64,000 bases of DNA. It comes from Cotesia glomerata. Taxonomy: Eukaryota; Arthropoda; Insecta; Hymenoptera; Braconidae. The stretch is from NCBI RefSeq assembly GCF_020080835.1, contig NC_058165.1, forward strand, positions 12,955,961 through 13,019,960, given 5' to 3'. Made by a program: the position numbers and the translations under genes. Below, in pieces: positions 33,228 to 45,900 of this stretch (position 1 is the stretch's first letter; each line of letters starts with the position of its first letter). Below the pieces are notes generated by a model, which was not told the DNA's origin, did no database searches, and saw only the letters and a program-made list of their open reading frames with translations.

Positions 33228-36200
33228 GTTTATGATATTGCGTCAGATTGTGTTGACTAATTGATATAATTAAGTATTCCTACGCCAGTATTTAATTTAA
33301 ATTAACAAAACAGTCAATACTCTTATTAATATTTTTTAATTACGTTAGTCATTTCGATTCTTATAAAAGATCTGTGCTGCTATGTATGGCAAGAAATTTC
33401 GTTATCAAAATGTCATAATGCACAGTGCATGAAAAATATTTTCTTTTTAATTTTTCGGTTTTTTTTTATGTTTTCAAATAGTTTTTTATTTTCATACTGA
33501 ATCGTGACAATAAGTACTTGTCCGCTAATTCCTATTTTAATTTTAATAGCACTCATCTAATTAAGATGACAGTTATTCTCGTTTCAGTTTTTTTTTTTTC
33601 TTTAAGAAGACTTAGTTTTCTGTATTTTAATATATATTTTTTTTTTTTTTAAATGATCGTTTCGATTCTCAAAATAAATCTGTGCCGCTATGTATGGCGA
33701 AAAATTTCGTCAATGAAATGAAATAATGGACAGTGCATGCAAACTGTTTTTTTTACTTATTTCTCATCTTTTCTTAAAGAAAATTAAGTTTTCTGTATTT
33801 TAATATATTGATTTTATTATATTTCTCATTAGTTGTGATACTTATCGCAGTATTAGTCAGTAAATACAAAGACTATTACATTTTACCTGATACCTGATAT
33901 ATGTATAATAATCATATCGTTAATTAAGTGTACTGAAAGTACGTGATTTTAGATTATAAAAACTGCGATAGGTTACAAATAGGTAATATTAAGATTCATT
34001 ATGCTAAGATAAAATTATAAAAATATCTGTTGCCAAATAGTTTTGTAACTAACAAGATAAATATAATGTTTCTATTTTCTGTGTTGAATAAATAAATAAT
34101 AATTTAAATAAATATTTCTAATTCAGAATTGCTTATTGTTATTTTACTTTAGGAAATTATTGTGTTCATATTTCAGAGTCGCAGTCAAAATTGTCAAGGT
34201 ATTTATTTATTATTTTTATTATTTAATTTTATTTAATGTTACCAAATTGAAATTATATGAGTGTATGCATCTTTATAAGATTTCAAACCGAGATTGATAA
34301 ATTAAACTTAAATGATTTTCATTATTAATTAAAATTTTTTTTTTTTAACAATATTAAGTAAAATTAATTTTCATTGACAGTTTTTGAACATGAAAAATTT
34401 AATTAGTTTGACAGGATCTTTTATCTAATATGTATCGATCCATTTTGTACTGATTTATTTTTATCTATCATGTACTATTCAATATTGTTTTATTCGAATG
34501 GCTAACCGTAATAATTATTATTTATTTTAAAATCTCGAATATGTTACGTTTATTTAAAAACTGCCCATTGAATAGATTATTATTAACTCTTCCGTTGTGT
34601 ACTACCTTTGCGATGATTTACTGAAGAATTGTCAAATGGTTATTTTGTTGGTAATTTACCGGTCATTAAACTCAATCATACAAATATTTACTCCAGTACA
34701 ACTAAACAGATCGCTGTTTGCAATTCTGTCATGGTTTACGATTAGTAAAGTACTTACAACTACAACTGGACTTAATTATTATATACTAATTTCTAAGATA
34801 AATAATAACACTTAAGATTACGACTCCATTATTGTTATGAATATCCTCAATCATCACCTATCATTTAGTGCAGTGTATAATCTGTAATTGACGACAGAAA
34901 AATTTTTATCAATGACATTCATTTGTATTTCGACATTTCTAATTGGTTTACAAATCTGTACAGATAACGTAATCGTCAGTTACTTTTATCGTATGATCAA
35001 GTTATATCAAGTTATACTTGACACTTCAGTGACAAGTAACTTGCATGTAAAATAAATTAATTTCTATGGCTCATGTGTTTGCACACGTATACATTGATAT
35101 AAATTGAATTGGGATCGGAAAAAATACGTTATTACCAAGACTACGAGTGCCGATGCAGTTTTCTTATTTTATACATGTTAAAATTCAAAACAACGTCGTA
35201 GTCGCTCAAAGGCAATTAACAATTTTAAGATAAATTTGATTTACCTACGTTCAAAAGTTCAGGAGGACTTGTATACATTTTTCTGTAAGTATTTAGTTTT
35301 GCACATAAAAGTTATAATTTTTAATTACAATTATTAATATAATTGTGGTGATAATACAAATTTCGATAAATATAATAATAATTTCAATTATAGATGATTA
35401 CTCATAACATGTGCATTTACTTTCAGATACGCTCATATTTTTCTAATTTCTGAGGTTAAGGATCTGCTAATCTCAGGGAAGTAGCGTTATTATCTTCAGA
35501 TATAATAGGTAAGATAATTTTTAATTCTATGTGTCATAATTTTATTCGTCCATTATTATACCATGAGTAATTGATGGATTTTAATATACATCAATATCAT
35601 TGATAATCAAAGTCAGCTTTAGTTAATTTCCGGATTTTCTTTTAATCTTTCGAAATTTATAATACATTATAATACATCTATCAGGATTTTTAAATTATCG
35701 AGCATTAATTTGACAAATTCAAAGTTAATTATTTGTTACTAATTATGAGACTAATTGCCGCAGCTCTGTCAATCATTTATCGATTTTAACGATATCACAA
35801 CTATAATTAAAATTCTGGTCATAATCTTATTCTTTGACTTCTCGTAAAATATCTCACATTCATGAATATATGCTTACTTAATTGTCCTGTGGCGCTTCTT
35901 TATTGTACATTTATATTGAACTTAATTTTAATGCATACTTTTTATGTTTCAGGTTCCGAGGAAAACGGTACAGTAATATCTGATAATCAAAATTCAGACC
36001 TAGAACAGAACTTGACCGAAAAAAGAAAAAAAAACGATAAGGCTACAGAAATTTTTTTTTTACCATAAAAAATAAATATTAAGATCGTTACATAAGAATA
36101 TACTAGAACATAAACGCCAGTACCAAGAATATACCACGCTACCTTGAATTACACAATATATGAATTGAATGAAAATGAAATTGAAATGATATCATAAAAT

Positions 36201-36389
36201 CGTATAGACATATATCTTTGTAATAAATTAAATTGTTTATTATTTTTTGTAACTTATTTTAATAAATTTCTTGATTTTAATCTATAGCTTTATAATATAA
36301 CCTTCCCTGACATTAAAAAATCATTTATATTGTAAACTTCTCAATTACTTCTGTTTTATTTCTTATTTAGTTTATCTTTATCTGTAAGT
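33228..36389 (+). other. Spacer between OB-fold-like gene and Helitron, right arm
   Basis: AT-rich, with an internal tandem duplication (GCTATGTATGGC blocks near 33379 and 33689, about 310 bp apart). 33590-34410 matches 30620-31190 at high identity. Splice-like signals: a 22-nt block at 34177-34198, a GTAAGT donor at 35285, an AG...GT block at 35427-35507 and a last exon-like block from 35951 to a stop at 36066 followed by AATAAATA. All are mirrored in the left arm. The 81-nt block has stops in all frames, so it would be untranslated. Confidence 0.5.
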
Positions 36390-39300
36390 ATGCCACGTAG
36401 GAAAATTGATCGAGAACCAGCCGAAGAAGCCGAATTTAAAAAAGCACGCAGAGAAAGAAGAAATGAACAACAACGAAACCGTCGAAAACAGAAAAAGAAT
36501 GAAAATTTGAATTTATTGGTTCGTAATCTGATTGATGAGAATGTTTTCCTGTAAGTGGTACAAGTAATTCTATAAGTAGAGATGAGCAAACTTTGACAGA
36601 GGTATGTGAAACTTCGTTCACATCCACTAATATATCCTTACATACTATCGAAACACCTCACGAAACCACTGCAGTTACGAAAAGTGTTTCAATACAAAAT
36701 ACCAACATGAGTGATACAGTACTTCATGTACTCAATAATCATGATACGATACGTGAAGATTATATAGGCCCAATGAACATAATATGTCAACACTGTCTGT
36801 CAAGACATTTCGCCCTTGAACAAGTTGCGAATAAAAAAAACTCTTTCAATGAGTGTTGCCGACATGGAGAAGTTAAATTGGAACCGATGCCCGAACCTCC
36901 AGTAATTTTAAAATCCTTATTTGAAGGAACTCATGAAAAGTCAAGAAATTTCTTTGACCGAATAAGAAATTATAACAGTTCCTTTTCATTTGCATCATTC
37001 AATGCAAACTTATACAATCTCAGTTCCCAGAGAAGAGGGCCGTACTGCTTCAAAATTCAAGGACAAATTTATTACCAAATGAATACGGCATTGTATCCAC
37101 CGATTGACGAAACGCCAAGTTACGGTCAACTCTTCATTGTAGATACCAATGAAGCGGCAGAAATACGTTTAAATCGAAATATTGAATGTGATTTAGAACT
37201 ATTTAAAACAATAGATTGTATTATTCGTGATCATAATGTATTTGCTGGGTCATATCAGATGATGAAGGATGTTATAGACAGTAACTCTACGCGTGATACA
37301 CATGGAAACGTTATTGAACCTGAATTGAGTCTGTTATTTACTTTGAAGCCCGGTATGGATGCCCGACGGTACAACTTTCAAAGGGTAAATGAAGTCGCGG
37401 CAATTTTTTCTACTACTGCTGATGGTGAGATACCGGAATCATATATCACAGTTGCAAATAAAAATACTAAAACTCTTCGACGATTAAGTACGATGGATCC
37501 TAATACCGAACCTTGGGTTTATCCTCTATTTTATCCCTATGGTAATCAAGGATGGCATGACAGTATACCTTATATTAAGAAAACGACACGAAGGGTAACT
37601 CGTGCAGACTATTATAAGTATAAATTAGCAATTCGTGATGAATTTAATGTTTTTCTGATGGGCCGTCGTTTAACTCAACAGTGGGTAGTGGATAGTTATG
37701 TAAAAATAGAAAAAGATAGATAGATAGATAGATAGAAAAATTTATTTGATCCTAGAGTTCTAAGCTCCTTCAGGACCATCAACAATACATAAATTTTATC
37801 ATTTACATGTATACATTTGATACAGTGTTTTTAATACAATTTAAATATTTGATATTAAATTATTAAAAGTAAGAACATATTAATTCTTAAAATAATAACA
37901 TATTAACAGAGAAATAATAACATTAACATTTATTGTAAGAAGAAGTCATAGCAAGCCTGTTGAAATTGTTCGAAATTGTCAATTAATGTAATTTCGGCCG
38001 GTAACGAGTTCCAAACTTTTATACCATGAATTAGGAAAGAGTTTTCATAAATTGCACAATTACTTTTTGGCAGACGTAGATAATCATTCCTGACGTCACC
38101 TCTCCTTAGCACAATCGGCAGAAATTCTAAATTCGATTTAAATAATTGACAGTAATTTAACTTTATTTCTTTGTAAAATAAACAAGCTATGAAATAATCT
38201 CTTCTAACATCAAGTTTTAACCAGCCTAATTTTTTATAATACGGAGTAGTGTGCTCAAATCTCGAAATTTTAAAAATATATCTTATACATGAGTTTATTT
38301 TACGCTGCAATCTATGCTGTAATTTGCCTGAGATGTTTGTATAAGCAGCACAGCAGTAATCGAAGATGGGAAAAATCAAGGTCGTAACCAATTTTATGCG
38401 TAACTGTTCATTAAAAATTTCATTATTAATAGATTAAGATAGATTAAATTACTGCAGGTTCAACCAAAAGAAGTTACGGGCAGAATCATATAAGGGATTA
38501 TTAGATCATTTGAAATCAAGAAATGAAAATAGTAATATACCTTGCAATATTGGTAAAGTAGTGATACTGCCTTCGACATTCACCTGTTCTCCACGTAATA
38601 TGTTACAACCGAATCAAGATGCGATGTCAATCGTTAGAAAATTCGGTGAACCGGATTTTTTTATAACCATGACTTGTAATCCAAAGTGGATTGAAATTAC
38701 AGAAAATCTATTACCAGGTCAGACGGCTTCTGATAGACCAAACTTAGTTGCACGTGTATTTGATTTTAAAAAAAATGCATTGATCCAACTAATAACTAAG
38801 ACTGAACTTTTCGGCAAAGTTATTGCTTATAAGTGGGTAATTGAATTTCAAAAGCGTGGGTTACCACATCTGCATATGTTACTTACATTGCAAAGTGGTT
38901 TTAAAATTAAAACTCCCGATATTGTTGATAAATTTATATGTGCTGAAATACCAAATAAAGACCTTGAGCCCAAGCTATATGATATCGTTACAAGAAATAT
39001 GCTTCACGGCCCCTGCGGTGATTGGTGTTTAATTGACGGAAAATGTTCTAAAAAGTTCCCCAAAGCATTTCGGAATGAAACTGTTATGGATGAAAATGGA
39101 TATCCTTTTTATCAACGTAAAAACGATGGAATGACATTTACTCGAAACAATGAATTTATTTTTGATAATCGATACGTAGTACCATATAATAAAACGTTAC
39201 TTTTGACATTCAATTGTCACATAAACGTTGAAGTAGTTGCATCCTCCACAGCAGTCAAGTATCTATGTAAATACTGTTACAAGGGTCATGACCAAGCTGC

Positions 39301-41614
39301 AGTAACAATTAATGGTAATCTGCATAGTACAAACTCAGACACAACTCATAATACCCAACATCCTCAAAATGAATCTGACGCTGCAGTGAACCACGATGAA
39401 ATCCGCGATTTTGTAGATGCCCGGTATGTAGGTCCCGTTGAAGCCGTTTGGCGAATTACATCAAAAGCATTACAAGATAAAAGCCACTCAATTATTCGTT
39501 TACCAATACATTTACAGAATGAACAAAATATTACAATAAACGAAGATTGCGATGAAACTGCTTTACAAGAAGCGTTACAAAAACAATCAATGCTAATAGA
39601 TTATTTTAAATTGAACGAACGGAGCACAGAGGCTAGACAATATACATACAGCGAAATTCCACGCCATTACGTTTTTAAAAAAATAGATAATACTAATAAT
39701 TACAACTGGCAACCACGTCGAAAACATTTCAATGTAATTGGTCGTATGTATTCAATTAGTCCAGCCCAAGTAGAATTATTTCATCTTCGGCTTTTACTTG
39801 TCAATGTTAAGGGTGCAATAAGTTACGAAGATATTAGAACAGTTAATGGAGAAGTATGTGAAACTTTCACAAGTGCATGCCTAGCGTTAGGATTAATAGA
39901 AGATGATCAAGAATGGAAACGTACAATGAGTGAAGCTGTAGTGTGGATGATGCCCCGACAGTTGCGATGTTTATTTGTACGTATATTAATCCACTGTCAG
40001 CCTCTTTATCCTGAAGAACTATGGGAACAATTTAAAGAACATATGTCCGAAGATTTCTACAGTCACTTTGGTGTAAATGATGGTAATCAAAGAGCATATA
40101 GATTCATAAATTTTATGCTTAACAAAGAAGGTGTTAGTCTCTCTAATTTCCCAAAAATGCCCCAAATAGATGAAACAGAAGATATTCTTGATGACTTTCA
40201 TACCCAAAACGTAAGTAATGATGAATCTGGAGCATATTATCGCAAATTAAATTTAAAACAAAAAGAGATTGTTGATTTCGTTATGCAGGCTATCAATGAC
40301 GAAAGTGATCATCAATCTAATTGTATTTATATTGACGGACCGGGAGGTTCAGGAAAAACTTTTATATACACAACGTCGTGGCATTTACTAAAAAGCCAAG
40401 GCAAAGTTGTTTCTACAATGGCTTATACTGGTATCGCAGCAACTCTTTTACCTAACGGAAAAACTGTCCACAAAACGTTTGGTTTACCTGTCCCGATGTT
40501 CTCTGATTCATCTTCAAACGTTAAACCTAATTCAAATCAAGGTAGATATTTAAAGAGTGTAGATGTTTTTATTTGGGATGAAGCTCCTATGTCTCCTAGA
40601 TATTCTTTAGAGATAATCGACAGAACGCTGCGACATATAATGAATATTGACGTACCATTTGGTGGTAAAATGATGATATTAGGAGGAGATTTTCGTCAAC
40701 TTCTTCCTGTTCTAACCCATGCCACTCGAAGTGAAATGGTTAACTTATCAATAAAATACAGTCATTTGTGGAGAAATTTTCATAAATTTACGTTATCACA
40801 AAATATGCGAGCGTTACCAGAAGAAATTGAATTTTCACAGTTCTTGCTGGATGTGGGCGATGGAAAATTAAATGATGTAAATGATAACCTTCTTCTACCT
40901 GAGGAATGTTCTGTTTCTAAAGCTGATAATATCGTTGAATATCTGTATGGAAACATTATAAGGACGCAGTGTTTCAACGAACTTACTGGATCAGTTATTT
41001 TATCACCAAGAAATGTTGATGTTGATATTATCAATGAACAAGTAGTTGAACTTCTAAATGAAACGACTGAAAAAATTTATACGGCTATAGATAGTACCGA
41101 AAATTGTGATGATGGAGACATGACTGACGCAATTTTGCCAGAATATCTCAATACTCTTAATCCCCCCAATTTTCCACCTCACAAACTACGCTTGCGAAAA
41201 AATACTATAGTGATGTTGATAAGAAATTTGAACTTAAGTGAAGGATTGTGCAATGGAACGAGGTTGATGGTATTGGATTTATCAACTAATGTCTTGCGAT
41301 GTAATATATTGACGGGTGATAAGGCTGGAGAAATTGTATTTATTAATCGTATTACACTATATTGTGATAATGTTTACCCTTTCACATTTAAAAGACGCCA
41401 ATTTCCGATAAAAATTGCATTTTGCATGACCATAAATAAAGCTCAGGGTCAGACATTTGATAGAATAGCCATTGATCTCACAAAAGATGTATTCAACCAT
41501 GGTCAATTATATGTAGCATTATCTAGAGTTCGTTCTTGGCAGTCATTAAATTTGTATTTAAGTAGTGAAAAAGAAGAAAATTCTGTGAAGAACTTTGTAT
41601 TTAAGAAGCTGTAG
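36390..41614 (+). pseudogene. Helitron Rep/helicase, right arm copy (frameshift and LINE insertion)
   Basis: ATG at 36390 begins a very basic N terminus (MPRRKIDREPAEEAE). A one-base deletion near 36545 brings a stop at about 36552; the frame resumes and runs to 37713. There a 714-bp LINE fragment interrupts it, and coding continues from 38445 to the stop at 41612. Counting from the Met at 38510, the HUH motif is at 120-122 (HLH), the catalytic Tyr pair at Y251 and Y255, Walker A at 610-617 and Walker B at 690-692; KAQGQTF and YVALSRVRSW close the helicase. The longest unbroken stretch is 1,034 codons, better preserved than the left copy. The C terminus (KKL) is created by the end of the palindrome and differs from the left arm's (KELYW). 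No OTU or endonuclease domain seen. Confidence 0.93.
37722..38435 (-). mobile_element. 5'-truncated LINE (CR1/Jockey-type) inserted in the right Helitron
   Basis: The minus-strand frame 38391-37930 (153 codons) encodes the C-terminal part of a non-LTR reverse transcriptase: FDYCCAAYTN, LQRKINSCIRYIF, HTTPYYKKLGWL and KVWNSLPAEI. Its 3' end is a (TATC)n tail at 37740-37722. AAGATAGAT flanks it at 37713-37721 and 38436-38444 as a 9-bp target duplication, and the uninterrupted left arm shows the empty site. The tail matches the target sequence, so it may have primed at GATA repeats or grown from the target. Confidence 0.88.
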
Positions 41615-42950
41615 GATAGACGCCATACTTGCACCAGTGACAGTAAACGCCACCAGCGGCAAAATATTGATTTAAAAATAATTGATCTTATCGATTCAAT
41701 TTATACTGTAGGTAAGCGACACCTAAGTCACTTGTTAGTATTTTTCAACTAAAATAATTGGGAGATAAAAATGATTTTACGTCAAAGTAATAAAATTATT
41801 TATTACATCGACAACCAATTCAAAGTAAGTAGGTAATAAATGTTCATTCCAAATCACTCTATAATTGAATAAAATATTCAAATATATGAGAGAAATCATT
41901 CGGATCAAAATAATTTGAAATACAAAGATGTGCTATAAAACATGTATTTTAATGAAAATTCAGAAATTTATGCTCCGTTAGTGAAAAAATTTATATTGTG
42001 ATTTTTTTATAAAAAAAAAAAATATTTTTTTTAACGGACGTATATTTTTTTCAAAAAAATTCGATCTTTTGAGAATTCAAAACTCAAACTCAAAAGATGC
42101 AAAGAATTTATTGTAAAAATATAATTCTTATATTAGAATGGAAATACTTTGCAACCCGATTTTTTGTTTACAAAGAACAATTCACGAATACAATTCGTAG
42201 TATTTATATTTCTAAAATGCAAATAAACAATTTGAATTTGTGCAAAAGTAGATCATTTTTTTGAACGGCGTTGTTTTTAAATCTTATTGATCTCTCAACG
42301 CACTTTTATTTTTGTAAAAGGTGTTCAAAAAGAAAAACTTTTAAATTTTTTGTCCGCAATTTGCACAAAAATATGTAAAATTCCTAGCAATATACATGCA
42401 AAAAAAAACATAATTTTCGGAACAGCATTATATCGAAATCAAATTGATTTCTCAATGCACTTTTAAATAAATAAAAGGTGTTCTGAATAATAAAAAAAAT
42501 TTATATGCGGAATTTCACATGAAGAAATAATTTAAAAAATCTTGTCGAAGTTCATGCAAATAATAAATTACGTTTATTTAACATACCAAAAGAGTAAATC
42601 CGAAATTAAAAAAATACGACCTTTCTTACGTAACGTTTTTATAAAACGCTCCAAGGGAATGTCATCTGTTGAACAAGTATCTTCAAAGATACTTCACTCA
42701 AGTGAAGTCATTCAGCCGATCATAACATTGGTAGATTATGACGATGAAATCAAAAACATCTGCAAATAAATTAATGTCAATAAAACTCAGATAGTAGTAG
42801 TCAGTAAGTAATTTTCTTACCTGGAACTCTCCATTGTTAGGAAGATTAATAATAATCATTTTTAAAACTATCCACATATGTTTACAATTTAAGATTTAAT
42901 AATTAATTTATTAAAAGTGAAAAAAGAGCGAGATAAATATAAGAAATATT
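41615..42950. other. AT-rich spacer outside the palindrome
   Basis: No convincing gene. A 75-codon frame at 42542-42769 lacks an ATG and any recognisable motif. Confidence 0.4.
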
Positions 42951-45900
42951 TAAATCTAATTTGCAGTTCTGCTAATTTCTCACCTGCTAAAATTTTTTTC
43001 ATTATATTAAGTTATTTCATGCGAGTGTACAGTCACTGATAGTTTAATTTAACAACTCTTATTATTGAATTTTCAAAAATAGTTTTTAAATTTTCCATTT
43101 CACCAACTCTGCACCAATAAAAGTTTTTGATTCTATTGAATATTATTTATATTTGATTTTCAGTTCTGTCATTTTCTCACTTACAACTGTTTTTCCATTT
43201 AATTTTGTTACTCACCCGTGAGTGCACAGTTATTTTTTTTTTGACTTCAAAATTTTTTAATAAAATATAAAATTTTGAAATTTTACTTCTCATTTCACCA
43301 CCTACGCACTAACTGAAATTTTTGCAGAGTTATAGTTTTGATTCATTTATTCAATTTTAAATGAATTATTTTTAATTTCAACATCTAATTTTTTGGCTTA
43401 CTACCTCCGTAACAATTAAGATTTTTTAAAGCATGAAATATTTTTTAAATATGATTTTCAGTTCCACCACTTACTTATCCAAAAATTTTTTAATAACTAA
43501 AAATATTTTTTTATTCAAAATTAAATTTTAGATTACAAATTTTAATTTTATTATCTTTCATAATCATCAAAATTTTCTAATCTTTCAGATATTTTTAAAT
43601 GTGATTTAAGTTTCACCACTCGCTCACCTATTACAATTTTTTAATTTTATTCAGTTTTTGTACCTTCAAGTTCAGAGATCTTTTTTCTTTTTGTAATCAA
43701 TAAATGTTAAATAAATAACAATTTAAAAATATACTTTATAGCTCACTACCTTCGTATCAGTTTTAAATTTTTATTACATGCACCGTTGTTTACTTATTTT
43801 AATAATTTTCTAATGTATCGCTAAATGTTGAAATATAATTTTCTATCTGACGACATCTGCAATGATTTAGATTTTTATTACATGGAACAAATTTTAAATT
43901 TGATATCCAATAGTGCTACTTTCTCAACTACTAAAATTTTTTTTATTATATTCAATTATTTTACGCGACTGCATAGTCATTAGTTATTCAATTTTATAAT
44001 TTTTGAATAAGTAAATACATTCGTAACATAATTTTTCGTTACTCCACCTCTCATCATCAGTGCAGATATTTGAATTTAAAAAATATTTTTAAATTTAATT
44101 TTCAACTCCACCACTTTCTCACCTTCTAAAATTTTTCGATTTTATTTAATTACCTGCTTCTGAATGTAGAGTTATTTTTATCCAACTTCCTAATTTTTTA
44201 ATGTATAATTAAATTTCCAAAGAATTTTTTTCACCTCACCACCTACGCATAATACAAATTTTTAACATTTTGAATATTTTTCGACTATAATTATAGATAA
44301 CATCACGTGTGCACCGATTATAATTTTTTCATTCATTTTTAACAATTATTAAATTTAATTTTCTGTTACACCACTTTTTCACAGACTACGATTTTTTGAA
44401 TTTATTTGATTTTTTCTTGGAAGTTTGGTTTTAATTTTTTTATATTTTTGAAATTTGTCCATAATTTATTTTATTAATAGACCTCACTACCTCCGCACCA
44501 ATAGAAATTTTTAAAACTAATGAATATTGTTTAAACTTGATTTCCAACTCCACCATTTTCTCAACTTTTACAATTCTTCTATTCTATTGAGTTACCTGAC
44601 TGAGTGCACAGTTATTTTTTATCCGACTTCCTAATTTTTTTATATATAATTAAATTTGCAAAGAAAAGTTTTCACTGCACCACCTCCGCACCACTACAAA
44701 TTTTTAACATTTTGAATACTTCTTAAATATTATTTTTCATTACATCACTTGTGCACCGATTATAATATTTCAATATTTGAATTAATTCGTGAATTAAATT
44801 TTCTGTTGAACCTTTTTCTTCCTCATACTGTAATTTTTGAAATTTATTCGGTTGTTTTTTTAAGCGTGCAGATTTTTTTTCTACATACGAAAAATTTTTA
44901 ATAAATAAATTTATTTAAAAATTGAACTATTAAGGTCGACCACCTAGCATTAGTTTAAGTTTTTCAATACATAAAATATTTTTCAATTTTGATTTTCAGC
45001 GCTGTCTTTTTCTCACCTAAGCTAATTTTAACATTCATTTTCAACAATAATAAAATTTAATTTTCTTATACAACACTTTCGCACCGACTACAATTTTTCG
45101 AATTTATTTTATTTTTTTTTACAAGGTTGGTTTTAATTTTTTTATATTTTGGAAAATTTTTCAATAATTTATTTTATTTAAAGATCTCACTTGTTATCTC
45201 ACTACCACCGCACTAATACAAATTTTTAAATCTATAGAATAGTTTTTAAATTAGATTTCGAGTTCCACCACTTTCTCAACTTCTACAATTTTTCGATTAG
45301 ATTTAGTTACGTGCCTCTGAGCGCGTAATTATTTTTCATACGACTTCCTAATTTTTCGATTTATAAGTAAATTTCCAAAGGAAATATTTCACTTAACCAC
45401 CTCCGCACTAATACAAATTATTAACATTTTCAATATTTCTCAAATATAATTTTTCATTACATGACGAGTGCTCCGATTATAATTTTTACATTCGTTATTA
45501 ATAATTATTAATTTAATTTTCTGTTACACCACTCTCTCACCGACAACAGTTTTTCGAATTTATTTATTTTTTTTTTTTTTTCTACGAGCTTGGTTTTATT
45601 TTTTTTGTATTGGAAATTTTTGAATAATTTATTTTATTGAAAGATCTTATGTGTCATCTCACTGCCTTCGCACCAATTACAATTTTTAAATCTACAGAAT
45701 ATTTTTTAAATTTGATTTTCAGTTCCTCTATTTTCTCAACTTCTACAATTTTTATATTCTATTTAGTTACCTGCCTATGAGTGCTCAGTTATTTTTTATA
45801 CGACTTCCAAATGTTCGATATATAATTAAATTTCCAAAGAAAATTTTGTACCTCACCACTTCCGCGCTAATACAAATTTTTAATGTTTTGAACATTTCTT

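Larger units (their letters stand above)
30766..41607 (+). repeat. Right arm of ~22-kb palindrome
   Basis: Reverse complement of 19340-29513. Homology ends at 41607, six bases before this arm's Helitron stop, where the left arm goes on to a longer end and the CTGG terminus. The arm has a 714-bp LINE insertion (37722-38435) absent from the left. Confidence 0.95.

Noticed and set aside
42542..42769. 75-codon + frame
   Set aside because: No ATG start, no motif, and ordinary AT-rich context.
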